8,235 nt of DNA from an uncultured Eubacteriales bacterium (GCA_902775835.1 CACYNZ010000211.1:1-8235), one strand, 5' to 3'; counted from the stretch's first letter, positions 1-7,434 are shown. A program made the numbers and translations. Notes: generated by a model from the letters alone, not told the origin.

Positions 1-195
1 GATAAGACTGCAATTATCCACTGCCCCATCGGCAAGGTCTCCTTTGGCAAGGACAAGCTCACTGAGAACCTTTCCGCTCTCATGGAAGCCATCATCAAGG
101 CTAAGCCCTCTGCCGCAAAGGGAACTTATCTGCGTTCAATCTATCTGAGCTCAACGATGGGCCCCTCTGTTCGTGTAAATCCGCTGAAGTTCTGA
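1..195 (+). CDS. rplA: 50S ribosomal protein L1, C-terminal end (5' truncated by window)
   Basis: This is the last 64 codons of an open frame that enters from the left edge and ends at TGA 193-195. The translation contains [17 protein letters not shown], a lysine-rich middle ([14 protein letters not shown]) and ends [14 protein letters not shown], which is the characteristic C-terminus of bacterial ribosomal protein L1. L1 binds 23S rRNA at the mobile L1 stalk of the 50S subunit and helps release deacylated tRNA from the E site. In many bacteria it also represses translation of its own rplK-rplA message; the site for that would lie upstream of this window. A strong terminator follows the stop within 15 bases, so this gene probably ends its transcription unit and is not cotranscribed with the helicase downstream. 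The identification is by recognition of the C-terminal sequence. Confidence 0.95.
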   Translation, partial: DKTAIIHCPIGKVSFGKDKLTENLSALMEAIIKAKPSAAKGTYLRSIYLSSTMGPSVRVNPLKF

Positions 196-207
196 TGAAT
201 GCAGCTG

Positions 208-243
208 AAAGGCATCCTGTTGTAAAACGGGATGCCTTTTTTT
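208..243 (+). terminator. Rho-independent terminator of the rplA unit
   Basis: Bases 208-221 (AAAGGCATCCTGTT) pair with 226-239 (AACGGGATGCCTTT) to give a 14-bp stem with one G-U pair and a GTAA tetraloop of the GNRA type. A run of seven T covers 237-243. The stem starts 12 bases after the rplA stop, as expected for an intrinsic terminator. Confidence 0.93.
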
Positions 244-270
244 ATGAAAAAATGTGCTGAAAGTATTTAT

Positions 271-280
271 CTGCATGCAG
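271..280. promoter_or_regulatory. Perfect 10-bp palindrome CTGCATGCAG, possible operator
   Basis: The sequence is its own reverse complement and lies in the short intergenic region, just upstream of the candidate promoter of the SNF2 gene. A second perfect palindrome, ATGATCAT, occupies 303-310, between the candidate -35 and -10 boxes. Dimeric regulators often bind such sites, but short palindromes also occur by chance. No regulator is identified here. Confidence 0.2.
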
Positions 281-291
281 GGAATTATTCA

Positions 292-321
292 TTGCCGTCG
301 AAATGATCATCCGAGTTTAGT
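292..321 (+). promoter_or_regulatory. Weak candidate sigma-A promoter for the SNF2-trmO-M28 unit
   Basis: TTGCCG (292-297) matches the -35 consensus at 4 of 6 positions and TTTAGT (316-321) matches the -10 consensus at 4 of 6, with an 18-base spacer. A promoter is expected between the rplA terminator and the start at 351, and this is the best pair I could see, but the match is weak. Confidence 0.3.
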
Positions 322-335
322 CTAATTTGAGACAT

Positions 336-342
336 AAAGGAG
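336..342 (+). promoter_or_regulatory. Ribosome binding site that fixes the SNF2 start
   Basis: AAAGGAG ends 8 bases before ATG 351. The in-frame TTG at 327 lies upstream of this site and has no good Shine-Dalgarno sequence of its own, so ATG 351 is the chosen start. Confidence 0.8.
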
Positions 343-350
343 TGAACTTC

Positions 351-3300
351 ATGCTTCCCGGTTTGAATCGCCTGAAACTACTTGCAGGTGACGAAGCCTA
401 CGCAGTTGGAGAAGCTCTTTTTCAGCACGGAGGGGTTCGCGAAGATTCCGTGAATGCTTCCGGTCTTAAATATCTGGTGAATGATGGTCAGCAGTATGTG
501 GTTGTTCTGTCTGCCGGAAGAGAAAAAGGCTGTGGATGCGAAGCGTGTTCAGAAACTATACCCTGTGCGCATGTGGTTGCTGCGATGCTGAAGGCAAACG
601 CGACCGGGGCATTGGGGGAACTCCAGCACCGACTTGCCATGCAGGCCGGTGCCGACATGATCAGTTCAGTAGACCGTGTACTGCCCCAGGAAGGAAATAC
701 GCTTCTCAGTGTGGAACTGAAGGCTGATTACACGCAGGGCATTGACCGCCCGTCTCTTCGTATTCAGCTGTACTGCGGAGAGAACCGTCTGTATGTGGTT
801 CGATCCATTCCTGCTTTTCTGGAAAGCATACGTACCGGAACGCCGGTAGATTTTGGAAAAGGATTTCTGTTTCAGCCCGCCTGGATGCGGTTCGGGAAAA
901 CGGAGACACGGATTCTTGAGATTCTGGGCTCCATATGCTCTGCGCAGAAGGATGCGGGGTTTGAATACAAGGGAAATGATGCGCGGCAGATGCCGCTGTT
1001 TGAGCCGTTTGCCGGTTATGTGCTGGATGAACTTGTAAACCTGGCATTCAAGATTTCAGTTCAGGACCGTGAATATAAAATTCGAAAAGTCCGTCAGGGT
1101 AGAATACCTCTGCATTTTCGCGTCTCCGGGACCCTTCGCGGGCTCAGTATTACCGGGTTCTATCCCAAGGACATTCTGCCATTGACGAGCGACGGTAAGT
1201 TTATACTTGCCGGCGGCAGCGTTCTGCAGGTGGATGAAGATCAGCGTGAAACGCTTTTGGCCATGGTGCGTCAGGAGCAGAATGGAAGAGCGCTGTTTGA
1301 GTTTCCGCCCAAGGATACAGAGCGGGTGGTTGACGAGGTCATCCCTGTGCTGAAGATGATTGGCGTAGTGGAACTCTCGGATGAACTGGACCGGCTTCTG
1401 GAACGCAGACCTCTGGTGGGAAAAGTGTATCTGGACCGTGCCGGCAAAAATGTGGTAGCCGAAACGGTGTTTGTATACGGAGACCGGGAAATCAATCCAT
1501 TTAAACCCTATGAAGTTTCCCAGACTTTTCAGCGCGGGCAGAAGATGCTTCTCAGAGACGCCGAAGGAGAACGCAGGATTCTGGATACACTCGCCATGGC
1601 CGGGTTTTCCATCAGTCAGGGCCGGGTATACCTATCCAACCAGGAAGCCATTTACAGTTTTGTATCGGAAGGCGTGCGTCTTCTGCAGCAGATCTGTGAA
1701 GTATATCTGAGCCGTGATTTCAAGAAGATGACGCCCAGAAGGCCTTCTCTGCGGGGCAAGGCGGGTATCCAGGGCGGCTATCTGCGGCTGACCTTTGAAG
1801 GCGATACCAAGGCGGATGCGGAAATCCAGGGCATTATGGAAGCACTTTCGAGAAAGAGAAAGTATTTCCGGCTGAAGGACGGCACATTTCTCGATCTTAC
1901 CGATATGGATGAATGGCAGCCTGTGGCGGAGTATCTCACGGACGCTGTCATACAGGAGGAAATCCGCCAGGGTGAACGTGACAGCATTCAGATCCATGCG
2001 TACCGTTCTTTCTATGTCGCTGAGCTTCTGAAGCATGCAGGCGTGGAAATTCCCATGGATGAAGAGCTCACCCAGATGGTCCGGGTGCTGGGCGGGGAAG
2101 ATGTATGGGAAAAGAAGATTCCTGATTCCATACATCTGTGGCCGTATCAGGAGCGCGGATTCCAGTGGATCTGTTCTCTGGACGAAATGCACATGGGCGG
2201 AATCCTTGCCGATGACATGGGTCTTGGAAAGACGGTCCAGGTGATCTCCGCTGTGGTTGCCTGCAGTGCGGAAAACGATATCTCGCTTGTCGTATGTCCC
2301 ACATCCCTGACGTATAACTGGCTGAGTGAGCTGAACCGGTTTGCTCCGGAACTGAAGACGGTTGTGCTTTCGGGAACCGGAAATCAGAGGAATCAGACAC
2401 TGTCCATGATCCGGGAGGGCAATCACGCGGGCATACAGGTTTTGATTGTTTCCTATCCTCTGATCCGCAGGGATATTGATCAGATGACGGATATTCCGTT
2501 CCATTTTGTGATTCTTGACGAAGCCCAGCAGATCAAGAACTCGGGAAGTGCCGGCGCCGCTGCGGTCAAACAGCTGACGGCGCAGAGCCGGTTTGCACTG
2601 TCCGGGACCCCTGTGGAAAATCATGCAGGCGAACTCTGGAGTCTGTTCGATTTTGCGCTTCCGGGATATCTGGGCTCCCTTTCCGGCTTTCTCAGGAAGT
2701 ATCAGGATGGAAACCGGATGGCGGAACTGCGGCAGAAAATCCGCCCGTTCCTGATGCGCCGTCTGAAAAAGGATGTGCTCACGGAACTTCCGGACAAGAT
2801 GGAAACACTACGGATTGCGCAGATGACGCCGGAACAGGAAAAGGTATACCGGGCTGCGAAGCTGCGCGGATATCAGCGCATGGAACAGATCATGAAGGAA
2901 AAGGGATTCAGCCGCGGGCGCATGGACGTGCTCAGCGTGATCACGGAACTTCGGCAGATCTGCTGCCATCCGGCGCTTGTGCTTGACAATTATTCGTATT
3001 CATCGGGTAAAATGGAGCTTCTGATGGACATGCTGCCTGAAGCTCTGCAGCAGGGAAGGCGGATTCTCCTCTTCTCGCAGTTCACAAGCATGCTGCGGAT
3101 TCTGCAGAAGCAGCTGGAGGCGGAGGAGATCCGGTGTCTGTACCTGGATGGTCAGACGCTTCCGGAAGAGCGAATGCATTTATGTCAGCAGTTTAACCAG
3201 GGCGAAGGCGATGTCTTCCTGATTTCGCTGAAAGCAGGCGGAACAGGGCTGAACCTTACCGGAGCAGATATGGTGATTCACTATGATCCCTGGTGGAATC

Positions 3301-3545
3301 CGGCTGTGGAAGACCAGGCGACGGACCGGGCACATCGTATCGGTCAGAAGCATAAGGTGGAAGTGATCCGTCTTCTGACGCACGGTACCATTGAGGAGCA
3401 GGTCGTGGAGCTGAGCAGGAACAAGAAGCAGCTCTTTGATCAGCTGATTGAAGCCGGAGAGGAAAACCTTTCCAGTCTCAGTGAGGATGCGATCCGTGCA
3501 CTGTTCTCGGATATGGAGGAAGAGCTGGGGGCGATGGAACAGTGA
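351..3545 (+). CDS. SWIM zinc-finger SNF2-family DEAD-like helicase/translocase
   Basis: This 1064-residue protein is a superfamily 2 ATPase of the bacterial SNF2 (RapA/HepA-like) group, which moves along double-stranded DNA and remodels protein-DNA complexes; its target here is unknown. The N-terminus has a SWIM zinc finger, C61-x-C63-x8-C72-x-H74. Residues about 100-560 fit the bacterial SNF2-associated region. The ATPase core follows: Walker A DDMGLGKT at 621-628, motif Ia around VVCPTSLTYNW, Walker B DEAQ at 723-726 and motif III LSGTP at 750-754. The helicase C lobe has AGGTGLNL at 962-969 and the arginine-finger motif QATDRAHRIGQ at 989-999. All core motifs are intact and the length is usual for the family, so it should be an active ATPase. 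The start is ATG 351, supported by AAAGGAG 8 bases upstream. Its TGA overlaps the GTG of trmO. A paralogue begins at 7510. Confidence 0.96.
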   Translation: MLPGLNRLKLLAGDEAYAVGEALFQHGGVREDSVNASGLKYLVNDGQQYVVVLSAGREKGCGCEACSETIPCAHVVAAMLKANATGALGELQHRLAMQAGADMISSVDRVLPQEGNTLLSVELKADYTQGIDRPSLRIQLYCGENRLYVVRSIPAFLESIRTGTPVDFGKGFLFQPAWMRFGKTETRILEILGSICSAQKDAGFEYKGNDARQMPLFEPFAGYVLDELVNLAFKISVQDREYKIRKVRQGRIPLHFRVSGTLRGLSITGFYPKDILPLTSDGKFILAGGSVLQVDEDQRETLLAMVRQEQNGRALFEFPPKDTERVVDEVIPVLKMIGVVELSDELDRLLERRPLVGKVYLDRAGKNVVAETVFVYGDREINPFKPYEVSQTFQRGQKMLLRDAEGERRILDTLAMAGFSISQGRVYLSNQEAIYSFVSEGVRLLQQICEVYLSRDFKKMTPRRPSLRGKAGIQGGYLRLTFEGDTKADAEIQGIMEALSRKRKYFRLKDGTFLDLTDMDEWQPVAEYLTDAVIQEEIRQGERDSIQIHAYRSFYVAELLKHAGVEIPMDEELTQMVRVLGGEDVWEKKIPDSIHLWPYQERGFQWICSLDEMHMGGILADDMGLGKTVQVISAVVACSAENDISLVVCPTSLTYNWLSELNRFAPELKTVVLSGTGNQRNQTLSMIREGNHAGIQVLIVSYPLIRRDIDQMTDIPFHFVILDEAQQIKNSGSAGAAAVKQLTAQSRFALSGTPVENHAGELWSLFDFALPGYLGSLSGFLRKYQDGNRMAELRQKIRPFLMRRLKKDVLTELPDKMETLRIAQMTPEQEKVYRAAKLRGYQRMEQIMKEKGFSRGRMDVLSVITELRQICCHPALVLDNYSYSSGKMELLMDMLPEALQQGRRILLFSQFTSMLRILQKQLEAEEIRCLYLDGQTLPEERMHLCQQFNQGEGDVFLISLKAGGTGLNLTGADMVIHYDPWWNPAVEDQATDRAHRIGQKHKVEVIRLLTHGTIEEQVVELSRNKKQLFDQLIEAGEENLSSLSEDAIRALFSDMEEELGAMEQ

Positions 3546-4237
3546 ATCTGCAGGTGATTGCACGGATTCATACGCCGTTTCAGGACAAGTTTGGGATCCC
3601 CAGGCAGAGTGGGCTGGTGCAAGGCTGCCAGTCCACTATTGTATTTGAGGAGCCTTACAGAGTGGAGGAAGCGCTTCGGGGAATCGAACAGTATTCCCAC
3701 CTGTGGCTTCTGTTTATCTTTGACCGGAATCATCAGACGGGGTGGTCGCCGACTGTGCGTCCGCCGCGGCTTGGCGGGAACCAGCGCATGGGTGTGTTTG
3801 CCACGCGTTCGCCATTTCGTCCGAATCCCATTGGGCTGAGCAGTGTGCGTCTGCTTAAGGTACGCCGGACTGCGGAATATGGCCTGGTGCTGGATGTGGA
3901 CGGCGCGGATCTGGCTGATGGAACCCCGATTGTGGACATAAAGCCCTACCTTGCCTATGTGGATGCGCATGCAGACGCCCGGGACGGCTTTGCAGGGGAA
4001 GTCAGGGAAAAAGCACTGGAGGTGGATTTCCCGGAAGCACTTCTTCAGCTGATCCCGGAAAACCAGAGGCAGGCCGTACTTGGCATACTTGCACAGGATA
4101 TCCGTCCGGGGTATCATCATGATGCGGACCGGGTATATGGATTTACCTATGATCACAGGAATATCCGGTTCAGCGTGGAGAATGACTGTGTACATGTGCT
4201 GAGCGTGGAAGAGGAGAAGCAGAGTGGAAACAATTGA
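3542..4237 (+). CDS. trmO: tRNA (N6-threonylcarbamoyladenosine(37)-N6)-methyltransferase TrmO
   Basis: This 231-residue protein matches the TsaA/YaeB/TrmO family. The family uses S-adenosylmethionine to methylate t6A at position 37 of certain threonine tRNAs, forming m6t6A, which tunes decoding of ACC/ACY codons. Conserved blocks seen are SHLWLLFIF (52-60), RPPRLGGN (73-80), MGVFATRSPFRPNPIG (83-98) and DGTPIVDIKPY (126-136). A C-terminal YaeB-like domain carries LAQDIRPGY (183-191). The length is close to the roughly 235 residues of the E. coli protein, so it appears complete. The start is GTG 3542, whose bases overlap the helicase TGA (GTGA), with a G-rich stretch at 3527-3531 as a possible ribosome binding site. 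This is a classic arrangement for translational coupling. Family membership is near certain; the exact tRNA substrate in this organism is inferred. Confidence 0.95.
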   Translation: MNLQVIARIHTPFQDKFGIPRQSGLVQGCQSTIVFEEPYRVEEALRGIEQYSHLWLLFIFDRNHQTGWSPTVRPPRLGGNQRMGVFATRSPFRPNPIGLSSVRLLKVRRTAEYGLVLDVDGADLADGTPIVDIKPYLAYVDAHADARDGFAGEVREKALEVDFPEALLQLIPENQRQAVLGILAQDIRPGYHHDADRVYGFTYDHRNIRFSVENDCVHVLSVEEEKQSGNN

Positions 4238-5135
4238 GAGGATCTGCGATTCGGTCAGGTTTACCAGGGAGCAGCGGCGAACGGCCGAGGAAGCCATGGA
4301 AAAGCTGATTGCAGGCTGGGGGTATCCGGTGCGGATTGAGGGAGACGGGAGAAACCATCGCCAGATTGTGGTGGGCGATCCTGAGCACGCAGGCATCATG
4401 GTGACAGCCCATTATGATACCCCGAGCCGGAAACTGATGCCCGGGCTGGAAATTCCGCTCAATCCGGTATTTCATGGCCTTTACCAGCTGATATGCGCTG
4501 TTGTCTACATGATTCCGGCTCTTGTCGTCATGCTTCTGGTGACGCAGCTGATCCGGAATCCTCGAATCGGCCTTGCAGCGTTTCTCATCTGCTATGTGCT
4601 GACCCTTGCTGCGCTGAGGAATGCGGCGGCTAACCGGAATAACCGGAACGCTTCCTCCGGACTGAAGGCGGTGCTGTGTCTTCTCAAGTCCTTGCCGGAA
4701 GAAAAGCGCAGTCATCTGTGCACGGTGCTGTTTGATGACGGGGAAAAAGGCCACAGGAGTGCCCGCGAATTCGGCATGACGCATCCCAGAGAACAGCATA
4801 TGCGGTTTTCCATATGCCTTGACAGAGTGGGCAGGGGCAGTCATCTTCTGCTCATTGCCTCGGATCAGGCGCAGAAATGTATGGGTTTCGGGCGCCTGAA
4901 GCGGCTGGTGGAGGAAAACACGGCGATGCATGGCCGGGTAGCAGACAGCCGGCGCTGTGTCATGAGCCGGGATGCCCGTCTGTTCCGGTGCGGGTGCCAG
5001 ATTACCGTGCTGGAAAAGAAGCTGCTTGGTCTTGTGCATTCCGCTCTTAATACGCCAGGAGATAATGTATGCGAGGAAAACTGCATCTCCCAGGTAGTCC
5101 TGCTCATGCGGAATCTTTTGGATGCAGTCGAATGA
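4224..5135 (+). CDS. Membrane-anchored M28-type peptidase-like protein, probably catalytically impaired
   Basis: This 303-residue protein has the layout of Zn-dependent M28 aminopeptidase-like proteins. The first metal motif is H63-Y-D65 (AHYDT). Two hydrophobic segments, about 85-110 and 115-135, would form a membrane hairpin inserted in the catalytic domain. NASSG (142-146) sits where the family has D-N-x-S-G. FDDGEKG (170-176) sits where FDNEEKG is usual, and CLDRVG (D200) carries a further metal ligand. LNTPGDNV (275-282) replaces the usual HTPxDTV. By this alignment the bridging Asp becomes Asn142, the catalytic-base Glu becomes Gly173 and the last His becomes Asn276, although His272 lies four residues away. 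It may therefore be a non-catalytic relative or use altered metal binding. The start is GTG 4224, with GAGGAG at 4211-4216, inside the end of trmO (14-base overlap). A terminator follows. Fold assignment is likely; activity is doubtful. Confidence 0.78.
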   Translation: METIERICDSVRFTREQRRTAEEAMEKLIAGWGYPVRIEGDGRNHRQIVVGDPEHAGIMVTAHYDTPSRKLMPGLEIPLNPVFHGLYQLICAVVYMIPALVVMLLVTQLIRNPRIGLAAFLICYVLTLAALRNAAANRNNRNASSGLKAVLCLLKSLPEEKRSHLCTVLFDDGEKGHRSAREFGMTHPREQHMRFSICLDRVGRGSHLLLIASDQAQKCMGFGRLKRLVEENTAMHGRVADSRRCVMSRDARLFRCGCQITVLEKKLLGLVHSALNTPGDNVCEENCISQVVLLMRNLLDAVE

Positions 5136-5141
5136 ACCATC

Positions 5142-5183
5142 CCGCATTGTCAGTCAACTTAAGATTGACGATGCGGTTTTTTT
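5142..5183 (+). terminator. Rho-independent terminator of the SNF2-trmO-M28 unit
   Basis: Bases 5142-5152 (CCGCATTGTCA) pair with 5166-5176 (TGACGATGCGG) to give an 11-bp stem with one T-G pair and a 13-base loop. Seven T follow at 5177-5183. An alternative inner pairing of GTCAA with TTGAC within the same region is also possible. The stem begins 6 bases after the preceding stop codon. Confidence 0.88.
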
Positions 5184-5193
5184 CGCATAAAAT
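5165..5193 (+). promoter_or_regulatory. Strong sigma-A-type promoter for the 172-residue protein and mutase genes
   Basis: TTGACG (5165-5170) matches the -35 consensus at 5 of 6 positions and TAAAAT (5188-5193) matches the -10 consensus at 5 of 6. The spacer is exactly 17 bases. Transcription would begin near 5200, leaving a leader of about 29 bases before ATG 5229. The -35 box lies in the 3' arm of the preceding terminator and the spacer holds its T-run. Confidence 0.75.
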
Positions 5194-5228
5194 ACAAGGT
5201 AACGAAGTAGGTTGAGGAGGGCATAAAG

Positions 5229-5747
5229 ATGGCAAACGCACAGAATGCAAAAGCGCTGTTCTGTTATGCATACAGGCCCCTGATGCCCATGGGCGGACCG
5301 CGGGACGGCGGTTTTACCGTGAATCTTTACGATAATGACATTCTTCTGTTTCAGTGCTATGACCGGGATCGCAGAGTGACCTCTGAAATGCAGTTCGCGC
5401 TTTCTGCCACTGTCCGAATGCGGTACCTGCATATGGTTCAGGCCAGTGCTCAGTGGCTGGGCGGTGTGCGTCCGGTGCTGAAATGCACGGGGGCAAGGTA
5501 CGTTTCCCAGTTTGGGTTTGACCAGTTTTCCATGATTCAGGTGGAAGACATGGAGCAGCTCATGAATATTGGGTTCCGGTCGCATCGCGGCCATTATACG
5601 CGGATGCTGTATAACTTTTTTGAAGACATTTCCACCATGATGCTGGAATCCGGTATTGACCTGCGGCTGGACGGGTTCAACTGGGATCCGAACCAGATTC
5701 AGCCAATGGAGATTCCGCGCAGCAGGCGGATCAAGAAGAGTAGCTGA
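5229..5747 (+). CDS. Hypothetical protein, 172 residues, unrecognised family
   Basis: I do not recognise this protein. It is complete: ATG 5229 is preceded by AGGAGGG (5215-5221) at a 7-base spacing, an excellent ribosome binding site, and it ends at TGA 5745-5747. It has no signal peptide or membrane segment and looks cytoplasmic. The N-terminal third (GGFTVNLYDNDILLFQCYDRD, about 27-47) reads as alternating beta strands. The middle and C-terminal parts are rich in Met, Arg and aromatic residues. It ends in a basic tail, RSRRIKKSS. There are three cysteines but no CxxC pair or other metal motif. Codon use looks like that of its neighbours. The mutase gene starts 20 bases downstream and shares its promoter, so the two are probably cotranscribed. 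That does not establish a role in sugar metabolism. Confidence 0.88.
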   Translation: MANAQNAKALFCYAYRPLMPMGGPRDGGFTVNLYDNDILLFQCYDRDRRVTSEMQFALSATVRMRYLHMVQASAQWLGGVRPVLKCTGARYVSQFGFDQFSMIQVEDMEQLMNIGFRSHRGHYTRMLYNFFEDISTMMLESGIDLRLDGFNWDPNQIQPMEIPRSRRIKKSS

Positions 5748-5767
5748 GTTGAGGAAGGGATGATCGT

Positions 5768-7386
5768 ATGTACAGCAGTCAGAGAAAGCAGTGGCTCGCG
5801 CATCCAGGCATGCCGGACGAACTGAAGGAAATGATGCTTCGGATGGATGCCGAGGAAGCCAATGACTGTTTTTACCGGGATCTTGCGTTTGGAACAGGCG
5901 GTCTCCGTGGTGTTCTCGGCCCCGGAAGCAACCGAATGAACGTGTATACCGTTTATCAGGCAACGCGGGGGCTGGGACGGTATATTCTTTTTTCGTCCAG
6001 GAATCCTGCCTGCGCTGTTTCCTATGACAGCCGGATTCATTCCAGGGATTTTGCCGAGCTGACGGCGGCCGCGCTGGCTGAAATGGGCATCCGGGTTTAT
6101 CTCTATCCGCAGCTGATGCCGACGCCCATGCTGTCCTATGCTGTGCGGTACTTGGAATGCACTGCCGGTGTCATGATCACGGCCAGTCATAATCCGGCCA
6201 AGTTCAACGGATACAAGGTGTACGGACCGGACGGATGCCAGATTACGCTGGAAGCGGCCAACACGATCCAGGAGCTGATCGGCAGGGAAAAAATCCTGGT
6301 GGAGCGTCTCCCGGATTTCCCGGCAGCACTGGAAGCCGGCATGGTTACCTACATCACGGATGATCTCGTGGAATCCTACTATCAGATGATCAATTCCCTG
6401 CGGATTCATCCCGTGGACACAAGAATTCATGTGGTCTATTCCCCGCTTAACGGCACCGGGAATGTGCCCGTCCGGGAAATGCTCCGGAGACAGGGCAATG
6501 TGGACCTGGAAATCGTGGAAGAACAGGAAAAGCCCGATGGGAATTTCCCCACGGCACCGTACCCGAACCCGGAAATCCGGGAAGCCATGGAGCTTGCCAT
6601 CCGCAAGACGGTGGAGACAAAGGAGGATTTCTGCTTTGCGGGGATGAAGTCCAGCTGATCAGCGGCAATGATATGGGTATCCTGCTTCTGGACTATATCC
6701 TGTCGCATCGCAGGACGGATGCGGGCAGTCTGCCCCCTGTGGTGGTGAAAACCATTGTTTCCACGGACATGGCTGCTGCGGTGTGCAGTCATTACGGCGC
6801 AGAGCTCCGGAACGTGCTCACCGGATTCAAGTTTATCGGGGAGCAGATCGGTCTGCTCGAAAAAGAAGGCCATGTGGAACGGTATGCGTTCGGCTTTGAA
6901 GAAAGCTATGGCTATCTTTCCGGGACATCGGTGCGTGACAAGGATGCCGTGAATGCCGCGCTGCTGGTGTGCGAGATGGCCGCCAACCTGAAAGCGGAAG
7001 GAAAAACCATGCTGGACCGGCTGAGTGAACTCCGCGAGACATATGGGTATTATGCGCAGCGCCTGCTGACGTTTGCCTATGAGGGCGAAGCCGGGGCACA
7101 GACCATGGAGCGGATCATGCAGGGGCTGCGGATGCCGGTGGATGATCAGAAAGAGGTTCTCTGGCACGGTGCCGAAATGATCGATTATCTCCATGATGAG
7201 ACCGGGCTTCCCAAGAGCGATGTGCTCAGTTTCCGGCTTTCCGACGGGAGAAAGATCATTGTGCGTCCGTCTGGAACAGAACCCAAACTGAAAGCCTATC
7301 TGTTTGCTTCGGATGTCAGTCAGGAGAAAGCGGAAAAGCGTCTGGATGATCTTGAACGCATAACACGGGAGCGCTGCACGGCGTAA
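5768..7386 (+). pseudogene. Phosphoglucomutase/phosphomannomutase (PgcA type), disrupted by internal deletion and frameshift
   Basis: The intact enzyme interconverts hexose 1- and 6-phosphates, feeding glycolipid and cell-surface polysaccharide synthesis. The first frame (ATG 5768, AGGAAGGG at 5752-5759) encodes FGTGGLRG near 41-48 and the phosphoserine loop TASHNP (138-143, catalytic Ser140), then ends at TGA 6656-6658 after EDFCFAG. The family resumes in another frame with DEVQLISGND from 6643 and continues through the sugar-binding loop GFEESYG (6892-6912) and the phosphate-binding loop RPSGTEPK (7264-7287) to TAA 7384-7386. The expected ATDPDxDR metal-binding loop, which belongs after EDFCFA, is absent in every frame. 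About 15-20 codons are missing by comparison with the usual family sequence, and the lost length is not a multiple of three. The two parts together otherwise approach normal family length (about 560-580). Either the gene is a recent pseudogene or the sequence has an assembly deletion near 6638-6645. Confidence 0.85.
6638..6646 (+). other. Junction of the deletion and frameshift in the mutase gene
   Basis: Upstream of this point the mutase reads in the frame of ATG 5768 (ending F-C-F-A-G). Downstream, family-like sequence (D-E-V-Q-L-I-S-G-N) reads in the frame of ATG 6673, which lies +2 relative to the first. Translation of both frames across the junction shows no Asp-Pro-Asp metal motif, so bases have been lost rather than merely shifted by a single-base slip. 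Confidence 0.8.
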
Positions 7387-7400
7387 GAAACGGATACAGA

Positions 7401-7434
7401 GAAGATGGTCAGGTTGCTGATCATCTTCTTTTTT
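7401..7434 (+). terminator. Rho-independent terminator after the mutase gene
   Basis: Bases 7401-7412 (GAAGATGGTCAG) pair with 7417-7428 (CTGATCATCTTC) to form a 12-bp stem with one G-T pair and a GTTG loop. Six T follow at 7429-7434. The stem starts 14 bases after the TAA stop. Confidence 0.92.

Noticed and set aside
327..350. SNF2 start at TTG 327
   Set aside because: The Shine-Dalgarno sequence lies downstream of this codon at 336-342 and is properly spaced for ATG 351.
196..350. Riboswitch or T-box leader before the SNF2 gene
   Set aside because: Beyond the terminator that belongs to rplA and two short palindromes, I saw no conserved leader motif or second terminator.
1632..2624. Open frame of 330 codons on the minus strand
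   Set aside because: It lies entirely antisense to the well-supported SNF2 gene, shows no recognisable domain and reads as the usual complement of a codon-biased coding region.
3440..4399. Open frame of 319 codons on the minus strand
   Set aside because: It spans the ends of three real + strand genes and has low-complexity His/Pro/Arg-rich sequence typical of antisense shadows.
4170..5147. Open frame of 325 codons on the minus strand
   Set aside because: It is antisense to the M28-like gene, whose + strand frame carries recognisable motifs and a good ribosome binding site.
6600..6680. Programmed ribosomal frameshift in the mutase gene
   Set aside because: No slippery heptamer with a downstream structure was seen, and the metal-binding loop is missing from every frame, so a frame change would not rebuild the enzyme.
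6673..7386. Separate gene starting at ATG 6673
   Set aside because: Family-like mutase sequence begins upstream at 6643 in the same frame, there is no ribosome binding site before ATG 6673, and the fragment lacks the catalytic domain, so it is the 3' part of the broken mutase gene.
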